Part shown: piece after piece, positions 1 to 12,376 of the stretch | How the letters are laid out: every line of letters starts with the position of its first letter | Numbering within the stretch: position 1 is the stretch's first letter | From: Apostichopus japonicus | Lineage: Eukaryota > Echinodermata > Holothuroidea > Aspidochirotida > Stichopodidae | NCBI RefSeq assembly: GCF_037975245.1 | Contig: NC_092574.1 | Location: forward strand, 24,655,713 to 24,719,712 | Direction of reading: 5' to 3' | DNA: 64,000 nucleotides | The notes under the pieces: generated by a model | What the model saw: the letters and a program-made list of their open reading frames with translations, nothing else | What the model was told of the DNA's origin: nothing | Databases searched by the model: none | Translations under genes and position numbers: made by a program

Positions 1-1568
1 CACGTAGCCATAGCTGAATACAGCTGCCTCTTTAGAAACAGGCACTTTTTTATTCGTTTGCATTCCGTTATATCATAATCATAATGAATTAATCAATATT
101 TAACAAAATGGTATCGATATGATCATCTTTCTTTTATATTACTTTTTTACATGAGAGAAATTGGCTAAATCATCGATCGTTATCGGTGTATGGGCTAATA
201 ATAACTTAGATATCGTCTGTTAACTTTGCCCCTTCTCACCCAAATCAAAAGATAATGGAATAATACACACTTACACACGTATCGCACACAAACAAAACAT
301 AATTTGTAATAGTGATATGTGATCTATCTATGGTCAAATTAGCATATTCGATTTACGTACATCTATGTTTAAACATACTTTAAATTTCTAAAGTCACCCG
401 GTGCTACCTAATTTACTTTGATAATTTTAATCTGTTAAAGTTACCCAAGTATAGTTTAAAATTGTCGACACTTTCTTTTTGGCATGTCTCTTGCGTTGAT
501 ATTTGAAAAAAATATATTGCTTTCATTTAGGTGTCCAGTCTCTTAAATTTGTCTAATAGTAAACCAATTTGAAAAACATACGTTATTTATGAGCTCACTT
601 TTGTTTATACACAATTTGTGAAAAACACAAAAAGCTGCAAATATCGATTTATGTGACACATACAAGTCAACACTATACAAAACAACTAAAATAAAGAGGG
701 TGCTGGATAAAATTACCGGTAATGTTTGTCTGCTTGTTACTTCATCTATAAGCAAATTCTCTGCCTCTCTAACTGGAGGTATGATGTCCATAGATAGCCT
801 ACTTTCGGTTATAATTTTAAACTAGATAGAAAAAAAAATAGCTTGCCAAAATACGGTGTACCGCATCGCTACATTACTAAAAAGAATCGTTTTTCCCGTC
901 AAGGAGGCATGACACGCGAAATCAAAACGTTTCACGTTTCAACCTGGCAGTCAAGAGGTTCTTAAGAGGCAGGCTGTTACTTTTGTGACAACGTCTCTTG
1001 AGGCAAAATGGTGAGGCCGTCAAAAGTTAATTATTTCTCCTTTTTGTCTAGACCTATTTTCAGGAAAAAACACAATTGAGAATCTCGCTACGTAGCGTCC
1101 AAAACAATAAGACGTAGCAATATTTTTAGAGACTTTTTAATGAGCTTCCGTTTAGGAAAACAAATATTGAAGACATTTATTAAAGTAAGTTCGTTTCAAT
1201 TTCGTCGGACTATGATGAAAATGAACTGAAAGGAAGGCTTGGAGCATAAAGGTAATTAGTTATATGCCAAAGGTCAATTAAAATCAGGGATATAGTCGTA
1301 GCAATTCTATTTCCTGAGCAAACACAAAAATGATTAGGCCATTGCATGAATAGTCTTCGTCCCATGGCATATTAATATACACCTACCACTATCTAAACTC
1401 CAGTTTTTAGGTCAAGTTTCAATTTTTGGAAGCACGCTTCAGGCAACCTGTTGTGACCAGAGTTTGCATTCATTATTGCTGCCAGACAATCCTTACACCA
1501 TCTCAGGAGTTGTACTGACATCATTATACAAATGCCTTTTTTTGTTTCCCGCTAGCTGGAATTTTAGA
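1..1568. other. AT-rich stretch, no gene seen
   Basis: Six-frame reading shows only short open frames with no recognisable domain and no plausible chain of exons. I see no RNA gene or repeat that I can name. It is read as intergenic or intronic DNA. Confidence 0.55.
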
Positions 1569-1693
<125 letters not shown>

Positions 1694-2781
1694 TTACTGT
1701 GCTGTCAAGGGTCAGTCGCATGTACCCTTCGATTTAGATTCTATATCGAATCATATGCTTACATACATGGAGGGATTACGTCAGGGCGTGCTAATGTAGT
1801 ATGCCTCATTGCGCAAACAAATATATTCAGATCGAAACCTTAACGGGAAGGGAACCAACACTGAGTTTTAGGTAGCAAGTTTATGCATTGAAAATGCTTA
1901 ATACGTCGTCATTAAAATCAGCTTAATCAAATGGTTGATTGTTAGTAAAATCACTTTTGCTCCACAAACGGAGATTTTCCTGAATAGTCAAGTCCTTTTC
2001 TGCAACCTGCACAATCAGGTTCTTTACTCTACTTTGTCTTCTCTTTGAATTGTCTCAAGAATTGCTCGTTTAATAAATCGAGATATGTCTGGTGTTACAC
2101 ACGCAATACGCAATTCGCCGACTGTCCTAGATTAGCAGAAGTCACTGTATCAATTAGCTCTTCAGACTGGTCAAGTTCTTGGCAGTAAGCAGGTGCAATG
2201 ATGCCTGCCTTAGTCATATTTATACTTATTGACTTACTGCAGAATTAAAAGGCTGAAAGCAATTATATATCTGTCTTAAGTTTTGTTCTAGTAGGTAACG
2301 TAATTTATATTGCAATTATGCTTGCGAAGTCTTTCGTAGGCCTATATGTCGAAGTGTACAGCAATCGTACAGTTTCCTTTTCACGCTGTATGGGTGAAAA
2401 TGAGATTCTGCTTCTATTCTTACTTGCTAATTACTGGCTAAAATCTAATTACTAATATCAAGTAACTGCTATATTTAGTATAACAAGTCTGATATCAGCA
2501 GTGCAGTGCTTCAATGATTTGACTGAGACAATTTTGCTATGCAAGGTAATATTATAAACGAATTAATAGCTATTCAGTACTGATAGGAACAAAGAGGATT
2601 ATATGATGTGCTTTTCTACGACGGCTAGCAACACAGTAATGCTATAATACAGCAACACGCTCTCACGTAGTATTGGAATGCAAAACATGTGCTGATATGT
2701 GAAGGAACGGTAAAGCTGTGATATCAAGCACATCGTGACAGCTCTTGCATACTTGCTTTGGATTAATTGTGCATTAAGAGT

Positions 2782-3030
2782 ACCTCTTACACATCGGGGG
2801 GGGGGGGGGGCTGGTGGACATAAGGGCGGGCCGACTGTTTGTGCGTCTGTAGAGGTTTGATGTTTGGTTTGGTGTCGTGGTTGGGGTAGTTCGGGTGGAT
2901 GTTGTGGGTTAATTACTGCTGATAGTTTAGTTTCTTTGAGGATTTGGTTTGGTTTGGTTTTAATGCCTTTATGGCCGTTACGTTTTGAGTTCCGCTGGAC
3001 GGATCGCGTAAAAATGCACCTCTTACACAT
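2782..3030. repeat. G/T-rich insertion between 13-bp direct repeats
   Basis: ACCTCTTACACAT occurs at 2782-2794 and again at 3018-3030. The 223 bp between them begins with a run of about 16 G and is strongly strand-asymmetric: the + strand is G and T rich with little C. It contains GGTTTGGTTTGGTTTT and ends AAAAATGC. A 13-bp direct repeat around a foreign-looking segment resembles a target-site duplication from target-primed insertion. I recognise no SINE head or LINE tail, so slippage or local duplication remains possible. Confidence 0.45.
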
Positions 3031-3522
3031 AGAATATTGATTCTTTAAGTATATAGCCATAGTTTCGAACCATCTGGCATGTTAAACCACCGTACCTGCA
3101 CAAGAATACTTTTGACCTGGAATGTAACCTTCCTTGCTTTGATGCCAACGTAAGAATGAAGCTGATATACCCACCTTTGGGCCTCTTTTAGCTTAATAAA
3201 TTAAAGAGGCCTGCGGTAAAAGTTTGCCTTCTAGAGGGTAAAATTAGCAAAGATATTTCTTCCTGTCTTTCATTAATTTATATTAATGGAAGGCAAAATG
3301 GAGTCTCGGCAAACATATAATACAATTAACACAAATATATGACACAATTCGCAGACATCCATCCGATAAAAATCGATGAGACTTTTATGTTAAGTGTAAC
3401 GATATATATATAGGCTCTGATAATACAATGTGTTCCCTAATGTTATAAATTGTTTAAATAAAGTGGGTATATTTGCAAATTGTTTACTTAATTCCACAAA
3501 TGTCATTACCATTAATTACTAC

Positions 3523-3568
3523 AATATATATATATATATAGATATATATATATACATATATATATATC
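3523..3568. repeat. Short interrupted (TA)n tract
   Basis: About 46 bp of TA dinucleotide with single G and C interruptions. It lies about 60 bp upstream of the long hairpin and its larger TA tract. Confidence 0.9.
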
Positions 3569-3624
3569 ACATAGAATGTTGATCAATATTCACAAAGAGT
3601 GCTCTATGCCAAGGCAGAGCTAGA

Positions 3625-3799
3625 ATATCACATAATATACTTACCTAAACTATCATCATACTGCTACTCGGAGTTTCACGTGTGCGGCTCGCGCACCGAT
3701 CATCAGGCAACTGCCTGATGTTGCCTGATGATCGGTGCGCGAGCCGCACACGTGAAACTCCGAGTAGCAGTATGATGATAGTTTAGTTAAGTATATTAT

Positions 3800-3806
<7 letters not shown>
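3625..3806. repeat. Long near-perfect inverted repeat (hairpin)
   Basis: The left arm is 3625-3710 and the right arm 3721-3806, separated by a 10-bp spacer (CTGCCTGATG). Arms are about 86 bp with one mismatch that I can find (ACC against AAC near 3643). The central part is GC-rich (CGGTGCGCGAGCCGCAC) in an AT-rich setting. The right arm runs straight into a ~90-bp TA tract, as the tail of a tRNA-like SINE or foldback element would. The spacer repeats part of the arm (CCTGATG), suggesting two head-to-head copies of one short element. A DNA or RNA copy would form a strong stem. Confidence 0.9.

Positions 3807-3892
<86 letters not shown>
3802..3892. repeat. (TA)n microsatellite
   Basis: Pure TA dinucleotide of about 90 bp, directly continuing the right arm of the 3625-3806 hairpin. 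The physical link suggests the TA run is, or grew from, the tail of that repeat family. Confidence 0.97.
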
Positions 3893-3894
<2 letters not shown>

Positions 3895-4486
3895 CTAGCG
3901 AAATAAAGCAAAAAGATTGTATTACATTATCGTGATCAAGATAGAGAGCAGATGAATTGCTATATGAAAGCATTATTATAACTAAAATATACCTATGTTG
4001 GTAGGGGCAAAGTTCCATTAAAATGCTTCACAGTGACCGCTGAGTTGTTATTCGCAGTGTTACAGAAGGAGAGCTCAGAGAGAGAGAGTTTATAGTAGGT
4101 CAAATACATCACTATCACCTTTTTTTTCATAATCAACGACATAAGAAGAAGACCTTCATATTGTTTTTTTACATACGAAACATTTGCAACTGTACCATTT
4201 TTTTCCCGCTGGTTGACCCAATTTTGTTTGTTTAACTTTATAAATGTCAACGGGACATATGACCACAAGTAATGATCGATAAACAGACAAATGTCCTGAA
4301 GGGGACAAGGAAATCACGGATAGTGGAACATTTATTGCTTGTGTCAGCACAACGGCACAGAGTCAAGTCAAGTTTATTAACAGATATTTGTAATAGCAGG
4401 AATATTCAAAGGAGAACCTTTCATTTAGTTTTGAAAGGTGATATAAAGTTTATGCGACTGCAAGTAAGTACAATGTATATATATTG

Positions 4487-4805
<319 letters not shown>

Positions 4806-5554
4806 CAACACAAATACATATATTATATTAACTATTTCTGAAATGGCAGTGTTAGACGGCTGAAAAGGATATATGTTTGATGTCTCTTCTGATGTTTCCG
4901 ACCGAAATATTTATTCTGTAAAATCTATAATTTGGTTTGTCATCTACACGTTGTTTGTTCGACATGCACAGACAACAAGCATCCTTCACGATATGTATAT
5001 ATACTTATGCGCACGACTTGTTAACCAACCTGTCCTTGAACCGGAAACTGCTTCCTACAGAAATAAAGAACAGCAAATTTGATTTCGATGAGATTAATGG
5101 AGGATGATTTCATCCATTTCATATGTCGGAACATCTTGACCTTATACACTTATCATATCACCAGCTATTGTAAATCAGTACAGGGATTGAACCAAACAAC
5201 ACATAATACGTAGAGTAGAAAAGATTTTATCTTTCTGTAACATGGTGATTTAGTGCAAATATTAGAACGTGAAACATTCAATAGAACATATCTGCAGCAA
5301 TTGTCATGAGCCTTCTCTGTTTCAAAGACGACAAAACAGAAAGCCTTATTGGCCATGATATTTAATATTTCTCATATATTGATGTGAGCAATAAAAGTGA
5401 AATTTTTAATAATAGTGAAATAAAAGTGAAATATTTCTTTAATTCGAGGACTTAATGCTTAGCGTTTTGAGTGAATCAAATCTATATAACAAAGCATTCG
5501 TCACGAAGATATAACAAGATGAAAACGAAGAGAGCACTTAATATGAACCAAGGT

Positions 5555-5718
5555 ACACAGAGATAATATTAGGTATAGATGCATCCACTTATAAACAGAG
5601 ATAATATTAGGTAGATGCACCCACTTATATACAGAGAAAATATGAAGTTAGGCAGATGTACCCACTTATATACAGAGATAATATAAATTTAGGAAGATGC
5701 ACCCACCTATACACAGAT

Positions 5719-5720
<2 letters not shown>
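5555..5720 (+). repeat. Short tandem repeat, ~36-47 bp unit
   Basis: Four imperfect copies of a unit reading roughly CACTTATATACAGAGATAATA followed by TTAGGTAGATGCACC. Unit length varies by small indels. It runs directly into the next TA tract. Confidence 0.8.
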
Positions 5721-5791
<71 letters not shown>

Positions 5792-5811
5792 AATATATAT
5801 ATATGTATATA

Positions 5812-5886
<75 letters not shown>
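5720..5886. repeat. (TA)n microsatellite
   Basis: About 165 bp of TA dinucleotide with scattered G and AA interruptions in its left half and a pure run in its right half. Confidence 0.97.
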
Positions 5887-5888
<2 letters not shown>

Positions 5889-5917
5889 TTTCTCTTAGTG
5901 GGCTATTTTGTACCTGC

Positions 5918-6320
5918 ATGGTCAGATGGTGGTCTTCTATAACAAACTATACCGATAGCGGCGCCCTAACGGTAGGTAATCTACAAGCTATAACAGATTG
6001 GTGGTGACAACTAGATGTCGTGTTAAGAATTTCAGCGTATAATATAATAAACAAAATCATTAACCAAAAAATGAATAAGTTTTCAACTGAATTACATCAA
6101 CTGATAGAGTTTCTCAATCATATTTCCTTTTCCCCTGCACCATATCAGTCAAAGTACTATATCATTCGTCCTTCAAAGTCTTGTTGACAAATATAAATAA
6201 ATATTTCTTTTCTTCTCTTCTCTTCAGATGGTGGTCTTCTTACAACCGTTACTACACGGTAAAAGCAGTATAACATATTGGGTAGATAACGTCCTAAGGA
6301 TTTCACCGTGATATAACCAA
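5918..6320 (+). repeat. Diverged direct repeat around GATGGTGGTCTTCT
   Basis: TCAGATGGTGGTCTTCT occurs near 5922 and again near 6227, each followed by related text (TAACAAACTATACC... and TACAACCGTTACTAC...) and later by ...AAGAATTTCAGCG or ...AAGGATTTCACCG. A third partial match (GTGGTCTTCTAAATA) lies near 6361. This suggests an old ~305-bp tandem duplication. No function can be assigned. Confidence 0.5.
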
Positions 6321-6399
6321 TCAATATCGATCGAAGTACTCTTTTATTTGTCTGTCAATTGTGGTCTTCTAAATAAAAATGATGTTAGAATATATTTCA

Positions 6400-9300
6400 A
6401 CGGAAAATATTAACAATAAAAGTAGTCTATCGGCTACTTACATATGTTTTACTGTTTTTTAAGTGTGTTAGATCTATAGGATATATTGATTGATGCTTGC
6501 TTTCGGCAACTTCCAAACCTATTTAATGTTTGTTGTGTGTTAACAAATATGAATATTTTAAGGTGTTTGCCTATCGACAGACGAGCCGGTGAAATGGGGG
6601 CGCAGGTGTTACTGTAATGAGTTGCAGAGGTCCAAACTTGAACTCAATAACCCAGGAAAAGGTGGTAAAATAGCTAGTCTACGTTTACAATTAACAGAAA
6701 CATTTACGAAACGAACAAACAAGACATCTTTCAACATCCTTGCAAATGATGTTCCCGGGTGCATGAACATTCGGATGGATAAGCATGTCTTAAGTTGTTT
6801 GTCTGTGCTGTGTTAAACGCCAAGAGGTTGGATGCAGTTATTATTCGCAAGACATTAGCATGTTTATGATGCGCAACCAGCCGGATCTTTCGGTTACCTG
6901 ACGAAGGTGTTCATCAGTGATGTACCTCCGTCCCATCTTCTAGAAACTTACCAACGGCATAACGCTCCGTCTTCCACAACATAAACATTGTTTCATTACC
7001 GTATGCATTTCGGTTTTAATGTTCCATGTCTCTATAGCGAAAGGAGTCATGCAGATAACGAGCAGAGAGACGTTTATAATCCTCCGGCTAATTCTTGAGA
7101 TCTTTACTTTGCAAACAAAATAATAACCCAAGGATTATCGATCTCAATAAAAAATTCTCGTGATGTCACGAATATATTATTCTTTCTGGTGACAACTATT
7201 AATAACATATTAGAGGGTATTTTACATCTAGTTTTCATAATATTGCCAGAGCAGGAACCTGTTTACGGGGAACTATAAAACTATGAATCATACACCAGCT
7301 CTATATGGTGATCTCTCTTTCGAGGTGAAAGGAATCCTTTTAAATGACACGATTATGAGAAAGTTAACTTTCTTATTACGCAAAATTTAACAAGTCATAA
7401 CTTTCAAGTTTGCAGCTTTCGTAACTAAGCGTTCTCAAAGTTTTCGCGCAACTGATATTTTCATTAATGTTCGAATGCTAAAAACTAATCGTACAGGTCA
7501 GACATACGATAGTTGTATGGACATGACTAGTCAAAAAAAAAAAATACTGAGAACCTTTAAAAGATAGCTTTAGGTGTTAATTAATACTTTTATCAGTGCA
7601 AATTGACATTTTCCCAGTGTTATTTTAATTATTCGTAATAGAAATGAGCCCAAAACCTCTGAGACACTTCAGTTAAAGTGACTGTACTACTAAGTCTAAC
7701 ACTAAAACCGAAAAATAGGTCAGTTCTTGCAGATTCAGCAAAAAACTCAAGTGTTCAAGAAGAACATATAGTACAACTTAGGGCCTCAAATGATATATCT
7801 ACAGTGTACTACAAATTCGTCAATGACAAATGATGTTGACTGCCATCAAAGGGTGGACTGTACTAGCTCATATATGAAGGTAAAAAAACATGTTTTGGAT
7901 AAGGTATTTTATTACATAATTCTAGAAAATGAACATCACATGAATATTTAGACCTGCACTGCGGAGCCGACGCTGTCATCAAAATTAGCCTTAACCTTAA
8001 AAAAACATTACAAAGACTGAGCATATGGTAAAGTTGAATATCATAAAAATCGAAATAATTATGAAAACATAACTAACAATTTATTGCTTTCCTCATGTTT
8101 TAAGACGATGGCATATGAAGAAAAATATTCTGCACCTTTCATCTACGATCAAGAAACCACCAAAGTACTGACATCCATCATGATAACATGATAGGACGCC
8201 ATCTTCCCATTCACACAAACAAGGTTACTTTCTTTATTATATATAGTTTTAACTTGACAATGCTTGTTGGAAATAATAGGACACTTCAGGGAATTAATAA
8301 TGTCCCGCCTATGTATGTTTCCTTTAACAGAACATAAACTCAAACCGGTTATTTGATTGGAAGAAAAAAATCTATTTCATGACGAAACATTTTGTACACT
8401 GTTATATATCTCTTTACTTACATCAACCAACTTTATATTGAAATTCAATTCTTAAAAGCGCTCAAGTTTGAATGAAATAAAGTAAAGAAATCCCGCAATG
8501 AAATGAACGCATCTTCAAAATGATGCATATTAAAATTTACCAACTTTCATATTGCTATTTCTTACGATTTGAGGCCGTCGTCATGGATCACATTTATATC
8601 GCATTTGTACTGATGCGTGGGGAAATTACCCTGTCTTACACCACACGTTATTCCTGTTACAAGATTTTTGTCATAGGATTTGTATATCTTGCTATAACTA
8701 TTCAATTTTGATCATCTTCACAGAACCTTCAATCTCATTTTTTAATTGAACCAAACATATATAAGAAAGGCACAACCCACGGATGATCATACCAGGGAAT
8801 AATATAACTAAGTGATATGCTTACGTCGACAACTTAGTCATACTTCATCAAAACGAAGCGAAACGTTTATAATTGCTCCTTCTAATGCCTGCTGTTCATC
8901 CGTCTTAATCTTGGTCGTGATTTCCTTTCCTCCTGACCATAATATTTCATACTTAAGACGGTTCTTACCTTGTCACTAGAGGCAAACATTGTGTGGCAAA
9001 ACACATTTTACGACTTTCAATATTTGTAGAATTACATCTAGTTGGAGGAGAAGAAAATATTATAAAATGCACATCGTTTAATTATGCCTTGCTTATACCG
9101 TAGTCACTATATCACTGTGGTTATGATGATGTATCGTGATACGACCTTAGTGTGTATTAGTATATCATATACTGATAGGTTAACATAACCTCAATATCCT
9201 AACCATCGATCAAGTATAAAAGGTCTCACCGTCTTCTATTCTCTGAGGGAGATTTTAGTGGCACAAAATCATCATGTTACGAGTCTCGTGTTATAAACAG

Positions 9301-10009
9301 CTCGTTTATTCACTCATTATCCAACTGCCGGAAGATGATCAGCGCGGTAAAGAATTATGATAAGCTGCGACTTCGCTTAAGCTGGTTATTAACCCCCCAT
9401 TAATTCGCAAACATAGACGAAATAGTGCAAAGTAGTCGAGGCTGTTTATTGACGATCTTAATATTTCATAATAAGATACCATGTTAATGAACTTTAAATT
9501 ATTCATTGATTTCATTACGAAGCCTTCGAACATTGCACGATGGAATTATACATAAAATGGAAGGCATTTTCTCTCTCCATCTTAACTTTACTATAGAAAG
9601 TCAGAAAACTCATTATTTTATTTATTGGCAAGACTTGTGGGACAATACAAAAACTAATAAAGCTTATTTCGATTCATCATTATCTCATCCCCCAACATGT
9701 AGTGAATATAGGGAGATGGGATATTGTATAGGCCTACTTCACCCCACAGTAGGAATATCAAAAGCTTGGAGAAAGTATGTGCTGACTTGAAAGCGGGTGC
9801 TCTCGCTAAGAGCCTGCAGGTCAAAGGACCCGTCAGGATGCCCACCAAGACCCTCCGGATCACCAACATCAGAAATGTGAGGACGTGTTTCAGTGAGTGA
9901 GTGTTTTTTATTCTGACTGAAAACTTGAACAAGGGAATTGCAAGACCTCATACGTCATTTCAAAAGAATCTACACGTCCTCAAAAGTATTCCTTTGTTCA
10001 GGGGTATTG
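6400..10009. other. AT-rich stretch, no gene seen
   Basis: Only short open frames (up to ~94 codons) with no recognised motifs and no supporting splice pattern. No tandem repeat, RNA gene or element boundary was seen before the TTAA at 10010. Confidence 0.5.
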
Positions 10010-10013
10010 TTAA

Positions 10014-10030
10014 AGGTCAAGCGACACGTA
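10014..10030 (+). repeat. Left terminal inverted repeat
   Basis: AGGTCAAGCGACACGTA, immediately inside TTAA. It pairs with 16233-16249 with one mismatch (C against T at position 9). Confidence 0.85.
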
Positions 10031-10581
10031 GGCTTGACTTTACATAATATTAAACTTAACAATTCTTACATTAACAAAAACCCAACACCGTGATTTTTTT
10101 CCGTCTCCAAAGGGGTAGAAATCGGTAAAAAGTACTATTACGTAATAGATTCAGTGACGTCACGGGGGGGGGGGAGCGCAGAAGAGTGTAAACTGCATAT
10201 GTTCTGCGCAGTGCATTGGGTATGTAGAAATCTCAAACTTCTCGAAAATATTACCTTTTTCAGCAGTCTGTTACAAGAAAGTTAAGATTTGGATTAAGAT
10301 GAAAAATCACAAATTTATACATAAGACATCGAACAAAACATCCATTGACTTCTTTTTTTCATAAATTCCTTACATTTTCTTCCTATCAAGCAACATCAAC
10401 TCCGCAAAAATCGGCTAGATTGACTCGTTCAGGGAAAGCCGAAAACAAATGACGTCATTTGTTTACCAAGCCGAAAGTGCATGATATCGTCGCATACGAT
10501 ATTGCTACCACATACAGTTTCTATACACGCACTGTAGTACGCATATATACACAGCACAGCATAGCTTATACATATCGCGAA

Positions 10582-12376
10582 ATGGCTGCCGGTGGCATTG
10601 ACACACAGTATTTAGATAGCAACGGCGAAGAAGTAAGAGAAATGGAGGACATGGTGGACGATCGTGGGGAAGTTTTTCCCTACATGTTCGAACCGGAGAC
10701 CAGCGAAGAGGAAGCGGGATCGGACAGCGATGTCGAAATTGATCGTCTTGACGGAATACAACGGTAACGTTACGCCTAGCGTACTATACTGTATATAGGA
10801 TAGTTGTGTCACTAGTTAGGCCTAGAACCGATAAATGTTTCCTAACTTTGCTCATACTCTTAGCTAGCCAATTTGTTGACGGGGCAGCAAAATTAACATG
10901 AAAGTGCGGTAGAGTTAAGTTAAGGAAGTTACTATTTTCCTTAAAAGTTGTGGCAGCACATGCCCCGGAACATGTCACACAGACATATTTCATTTGGTTA
11001 GTAGATTGAAGGAGCCAATTGGAAGAGTGCACAACAAATTCAGAGGTGGCCTATTATTAATTTCCTGGCAGTTGTAGTGGCAAATTAGTGTAGTTACCAC
11101 AAATCAGGGAAAGGGTGGGGGGATGGAGAAGGTGGCACCTCACACCACCTTTTTGTCATTTCCGCTTGAGCTAATTTCATAACCAGATTTTCTCAATCTA
11201 GGGTATGGATTCAGAAGTGGGAAAGAGTTGGAAACGAGACAACATCGGCCTGTTTTATTTTCCTTTGCAGCATTCTCCCAACAGAGGCAAGACTTCTAAG
11301 AAGAGGCTACCCCCTCCTTACTAGTGATGTTATTTGTAAGGAGCTTCAACGGTAGATTGCCCTTCAGAGGTGCCCCTTTTCTATTTTGACATGTTAGTAC
11401 AGTATGCCCCAATAATTGAGGTCGGTATGAGGTCATTGAATTGGCTCTTTATTATTTGAACTGGTTTGTATTGTTTACAGGTGTCATTGTGGCCAATGTG
11501 CTGTGATGCCTACAGCAAGGGAGTGTAGATGCTGCAGCGAAATAGATAAGTAAGGACTGTGATGGATGAAGAAGGTGCTGCATGCATCACCTTACACCCA
11601 GGGTTTGAAGCTATTTGCCTGAACCCATTGTTTCTTCAGACAGCCTACTACATGTACCGTCAACAGTATGGTGGACGTGCACAGGAAAACAGGATCCAAG
11701 AGTAAGTATAGAATACATTATTTTTGTTGTATACCTTTATTCATTGCTCTGACCTGCTGTTGAAAGATGTAACAATACAAAGGGTGTATTCATAGTTTTG
11801 TTTTGTTGTGAAAGGAATAACATTAAGCTATAGATTTGATCAAGAAAATGTGTGCACCATGTTCAAAACCTGCTTCTGATTAGGTCATTTTGTCCAAAAA
11901 CTGGTGTAATGCCCTTGAGGTTAACCCTTATCATGCTGACTGACATAGTAGTCATTAACACTGAGCCATGGAACCAAATGCCACACAAAAAATGTCCACC
12001 ATGCTTGTGCACGATCCATTTACAAATTTTAGTCCCCGAGATACAATGATCAGTTTGTATAAATGGAATAGCTAGGCTTACTTTAGGGGAGGCAGATTTA
12101 GGGGCAAAGCAAATTCTTGAAATCATCTAGAAATTTATTTTAAAATTGACGTCCCCAGATGGCTACCAAGCTTTTGTGTGTCTTCATCATTTATAGCTGG
12201 TTTTCATGATTATTTTACAGGAAAAACAGACACAGAGCATACAGACAACTTGCACGGATGAGCTAGCAGTTTTTAGGGAAGGATATTGTGTTGTTCTCCC
12301 GTCCTATGCAGTAAGGAGGATTAGAGAAGCTTTACCATCTGAACAGTATGAAGGATTTAAATTATCAAGACTGTGA
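10582..12376 (+). pseudogene. P2X7 C-terminal-domain-like protein gene, broken
   Basis: Three exons can be read. Exon 1 (10582-10763) starts at ATG and encodes an acidic head, MAAGGIDTQYLDSNGEEV..., with FPYMFEPETSEEE. It ends at a GTAACG donor in phase 2. Exon 2 (11481-11701), after TTGTTTACAG, gives CHCGQCAVMPTARECRCC, then CITLHPGFEAICLNPLF and YYMYRQQYGGRA, ending at GTAAGT. Exon 3 (12221-12376), after TATTTTACAG, gives NRHRAYRQLARM and then VVLPSYAVRRIREALP and YEGFKL. These cysteine clusters, the CIT-HPGF-CLN block and the AYRQ block are hallmarks of the zinc-binding cytosolic C-terminal (ballast) domain of P2X7, which also exists as free-standing proteins in many invertebrates. No P2X channel part is present. 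Three lesions are visible: a one-base deletion near 11550 (in-frame TAA at 11551), a TAG at 12264-12266 where the family usually has Trp, and a frameshift near 12280. Sequencing error could explain one of these but hardly all three. It sits inside the TTAA element. Confidence 0.8.

Noticed and set aside
9506-9951. Overlapping 70-94-codon frames on both strands
   Set aside because: No motif, no splice signals and no codon pattern to favour one frame.
10582-12376. Calling the gene a P2X receptor
   Set aside because: No transmembrane segments or extracellular P2X domain are visible. Only the cytosolic zinc-binding domain type is present.
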